64,000 bases of DNA from HT1-32 sp040219025 (lineage in GTDB: Bacteria; Pseudomonadota; Alphaproteobacteria; Rhodospirillales; HT1-32): contig JAVJTE010000020.1 in the NCBI GenBank assembly GCA_040219025.1, positions 62,001 through 126,000 on the forward strand, written 5' to 3'. The position numbers and the translations under genes are program-made. Below the pieces are notes generated by a model. That model did not search any database and had not been told where the DNA came from. It saw only the letters and a program-made list of their open reading frames with translations. Positions 61,528 to 64,000 of the stretch are shown piece after piece. Each line of letters begins with the position of its first letter. Position 1 is the first letter of the stretch.

Positions 61528-64000
61528 TCAGAAAAGGAAGTTGTCGTCTTCGTCAGAGACCAGCAGGCCAACTTCGTTTTCACGCTGGCCCTGCAGATAA
61601 TCATCCCCTGCACGGTTGCCCAGCCATTCGATGTCGAAGTCATCGCCACCCCTGGCGTAATAGGCATCACCGTTGGGCTTGCGCCACAGCACGTCATCAC
61701 GACCGTCATTATCGAAGTCCGCGATATCCAGAACTTCATATCCACCACGATAACCGGCTGCCTGCTGATCTGACGGATCGCCCGACAGATGCGCCCAGAC
61801 AAAACCGCTGCCCTGGCTGCGCCACAGAACATCCGCCTCACCGTCACCATTGAAATCGCCGGTGCCGAGAAAATCGTTATTCGCGCGCATGCCCATCCAC
61901 AGCTGGTCATTCACCTGGCCGCTGCGCATGGCAAAGGTTGCGCCTGTGTCCGTGTTGCGCCAGATTGCATCGTCCTGGCCGTCACCATTCAGATCGGCAA
62001 TCGCCAGCAACTCGTCCGAGCCGCGATACTGCATCCAGAGCGAGTTGTTCTGGTCACCGGACTGGAAGGCAAAGGTGGAGCCGGTGGCCTGATCACGCCA
62101 CAGAACATCATCCTTGCCGTCGCCATTGAAGTCCCCGATACCGAGCAGATCGTCGCCATCACGGAAATTCATCCAGATAGACTGCGCCGGATCGCCGGAG
62201 TAATTCGCGTAAGTCGATTTCGATGTCGCGTTCTGCCAGAGAATATCCGTCGCGCCATCGCCGTTGAAGTCACCGATGCCAAGGAAATCCGCGCCGGTTT
62301 TCGTGCCGATATTCGTCACATCACCCGGATTTCCACCATTCATGATGAAGGTCCAGCCCGAGGATGTGTTCTGCCACAGCAGGTCATCGGAGCCGTCGCC
62401 GTCGAAATCGGCCAGGGCCAGCAACTCGCGTCCCGGCAGTGAGCCGAGGATGGTCTGATCATTGACGTCGCCGTCATTCATGATGAAGGTCCAGCCGCTG
62501 GCCGGATTCTGCCACAGCAGGTCCTCGCCGCCGTCACCGTCAAAGTCGCCCCGCGCCAGAAGCTCGCGCCCGGCGAGAAAACCGAAATCGAGCTGGTCGG
62601 ACTTGTCGCCATTCAGCCAGGCATAGGTCCAGCCCGTTGTGTCGGAACGCCAGATCATGTCGAAACCGTTGGCCGGATCCGTGCCCTCGAACTGCGAGGG
62701 ATGGCTGTCGCCCCAGGCCAGGGTCACATCATCAAAAACCAGACTTTCGATGCCGCTGAGCCGGTCGATCCCGTTCGGGCCGGCCTTGTGCGTTACCGTG
62801 CCCTCGTCATAGTCGATGCTGTAATCGGCAATATTGCCGCTGAATACCGCCGTATCATGGCCGGCCCCGCCGGACAGCGTATCGTTACCCGCGCCACCGG
62901 CCAGCGTGTCATCACCGCGCATGCCCGACAGGATATTGTCTTCAGCATTGCCGGTCAGAATGTCGTTGCCATCGCCACCGATCACACCTTCGATCACCGT
63001 ACCGGCGTCAAAGCTGAAATCATGACCGTAAAGCGAATTGGTCGCACCATTGTCCAGATCAATATCCAGATCGGACAGCACCGCTGCGAAATTCAGCACA
63101 TCCCGGCCCGCACCATCGCTGATCAGGCCACGACCGGCCTCACCACCATGGCGGGCCCATTCCTCGGTAAAGAAGTAGGTGTCGTCATCGCTGGCAGCAT
63201 CACCGAGCAGGGTCAGGCTCCAGCTTTCCAGCGTCCCGGATGATGCGCCGGTCAGATTGTCGGTCACCCGCAGGGTCCAGTCGCCGGCACCGTCTTCACC
63301 CCAGAAATTCACGCTGCCCAGGTCGAAGCGGATATCCTGTGTCGAATAATAGTAGGTGCCGTCACTGTAGCCGGGATTGTCGACCAGCAGGCTGACCGTG
63401 CCATCCGGCGAGATCAGCTCAACTGTCAGATCGCTGTTACGGGTATGGTCGATCTCGACATGCACCATCACCCGGTCGATCTCGACGCCCGGTGCACTCA
63501 GCGTGATCGTATCCGTGATTGTCCCGAGGTTGGTAATCGCCAGACCGGGGGTGCTCGACGCGGTAACGGTCTCAAGATTCTGATAGGTCGCCTGTCCGGT
63601 CCAGCTTTCCGCCAGACGAACCGCTGCATGCGCATCGGTCAGGCCAAAACCGTAGCCGTAATGATAGGTCAGGCCGCCGCCGTTCCAGTTCGCCGCACCG
63701 TTGACCAGCCAGCCATCATCCGCAGGCAGCGGATTCTGCGAGGACAGGGCGAGAATTTCCTGCACATCGCGATAGCCGAGCAGCGGATTGGCTTCCAGCA
63801 TCAGCGCAGTGACAGCCGCCACTGCCGGTGCCGCGAAGGAGGTTCCGTTCGCCACCACATAATCGCCGGAGGTATAGCCCCCGTCCGTGCGGTCGGTGGT
63901 GTAAATATTCTCGCCCGGCGCTGATGTCAGGACCGTGGCACCCTGAACCGAGAAGTTCGAGACCTCGCCCGCCTGGTTGGTCGCGCCGACGGTGATGACA
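61528..64000 (-). CDS. Large secreted subtilase with P domain, RTX repeats and FG-GAP-like repeats (partial)
   Basis: About 823 residues are visible; the N-terminus with the catalytic Asp and His lies beyond the right edge. The catalytic serine is in NGTSFAAP near 63840. C-terminally follow a proprotein-convertase P domain (about 63205-63545, containing VHVEIDHTRNSDL and GDWTLRVTDN), RTX-like calcium repeats (about 62850-62990, GGAGNDTLSGGAGHD) and seven FG-GAP/VCBS-like repeats with D-F-x-G-D-G-x-D-D-x-x-W (about 61570-62670). RTX repeats suggest type I secretion and calcium-triggered folding. The extracellular role may be protein degradation on surfaces; the repeats may form a beta-propeller that binds a partner. 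The right end of this gene is not seen. Confidence 0.9.
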   Translation of the reverse strand, partial: VITVGATNQAGEVSNFSVQGATVLTSAPGENIYTTDRTDGGYTSGDYVVANGTSFAAPAVAAVTALMLEANPLLGYRDVQEILALSSQNPLPADDGWLVNGAANWNGGGLTYHYGYGFGLTDAHAAVRLAESWTGQATYQNLETVTASSTPGLAITNLGTITDTITLSAPGVEIDRVMVHVEIDHTRNSDLTVELISPDGTVSLLVDNPGYSDGTYYYSTQDIRFDLGSVNFWGEDGAGDWTLRVTDNLTGASSGTLESWSLTLLGDAASDDDTYFFTEEWARHGGEAGRGLISDGAGRDVLNFAAVLSDLDIDLDNGATNSLYGHDFSFDAGTVIEGVIGGDGNDILTGNAEDNILSGMRGDDTLAGGAGNDTLSGGAGHDTAVFSGNIADYSIDYDEGTVTHKAGPNGIDRLSGIESLVFDDVTLAWGDSHPSQFEGTDPANGFDMIWRSDTTGWTYAWLNGDKSDQLDFGFLAGRELLARGDFDGDGGEDLLWQNPASGWTFIMNDGDVNDQTILGSLPGRELLALADFDGDGSDDLLWQNTSSGWTFIMNGGNPGDVTNIGTKTGADFLGIGDFNGDGATDILWQNATSKSTYANYSGDPAQSIWMNFRDGDDLLGIGDFNGDGKDDVLWRDQATGSTFAFQSGDQNNSLWMQYRGSDELLAIADLNGDGQDDAIWRNTDTGATFAMRSGQVNDQLWMGMRANNDFLGTGDFNGDGEADVLWRSQGSGFVWAHLSGDPSDQQAAGYRGGYEVLDIADFDNDGRDDVLWRKPNGDAYYARGGDDFDIEWLGNRAGDDYLQGQRENEVGLLVSDEDDNFLF
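61570..62670 (-). repeat. Seven FG-GAP/VCBS-like protein repeats in the subtilase gene
   Basis: Units of about 47 residues carry the motif DFDGDG or DFNGDG followed by DDxLW and a GWTF-like strand. Seven copies of the acidic motif are seen plus a degenerate first unit (FDMIWRS). Units are diverged at DNA level, so this is an old protein repeat. Number seven matches the blades of a typical propeller. Confidence 0.85.

Overview
The window is GC-rich chromosomal DNA with tightly packed genes and many ATGA or TAATG overlaps. Several markers point to an alphaproteobacterium, probably of the Rhodospirillales type: a ChvG/ChvI-like two-component pair near pckA, a two-ORF methionine synthase behind an ArsR-methyltransferase regulator, MlaA/MlaC lipid transport proteins, Liv-type and TAXI-TRAP importers, and a gpmI-envC-ctpA cell-division cluster. 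The taxonomic call is inference from gene content. I saw no rRNA, tRNA, CRISPR array, insertion sequence or phage gene, so this is mostly stable core and catabolic chromosome.

Layout. 1-2.9 kb: gpmI, envC and the start of a ctpA-like protease (minus strand). 2.9-5.5 kb: an MFS transporter and an unassigned membrane protein whose 3' ends overlap. 5.8-14.1 kb: a long-chain acyl-CoA ligase, a complete Liv-type ABC importer (two permeases, two ATPases, one binding protein) and a PaaK-like CoA ligase, which look like an import-and-activate unit for an unknown carboxylic acid. 14.2-17.4 kb: a TupBCA-like tungstate importer facing a regulator that joins an excisionase-type HTH to a periplasmic-binding-protein-like domain. 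17.5-25.3 kb, minus strand: a DUF1800/DUF1501 pair, uvrD, prmA, an ECF sigma factor, its anti-sigma factor and a small secreted protein. 25.3-31.9 kb: ClC-CBS channel, diguanylate cyclase, thioesterase, BASS transporter, a creatinase/ectoine-hydrolase-like M24 protein and a response regulator.

32.0-37.7 kb is the methionine-cycle operon: an ArsR-SAM-methyltransferase fusion, metF and metH in two pieces, all joined by 4-base overlaps. A 20-bp near-palindrome sits in front of its first gene and is a likely autoregulatory operator. 38-39.4 kb: mlaA-mlaC. 39.5-43.6 kb: a TetR regulator coupled to a three-domain LplT-PlsC-Aas type phospholipid-remodelling protein. 43.6-49 kb: a GntR regulator, a cytoplasmic PAS kinase and chvG-chvI. 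49-53.5 kb: a TAXI-TRAP importer and two haem-linked genes, which lie between chvI and pckA. 53.7-58.3 kb: pckA, a HisC-like aminotransferase and a gamma-glutamyltransferase-family enzyme.

58.3-64 kb: a small four-cysteine secreted protein, a 488-base gap with REP-like hairpins, an OmpA-family beta-barrel protein, a DMT exporter, and the C-terminal part of a large secreted subtilase (P domain, RTX repeats, FG-GAP-like repeats) that runs off the right edge.

No locus is clearly an unknown defence or mobile system. The best candidates for something undescribed are the CoA-ligase-bracketed importer, the tungstate one-component regulator, the ECF sigma/DUF7282 module and the four-cysteine secreted protein.
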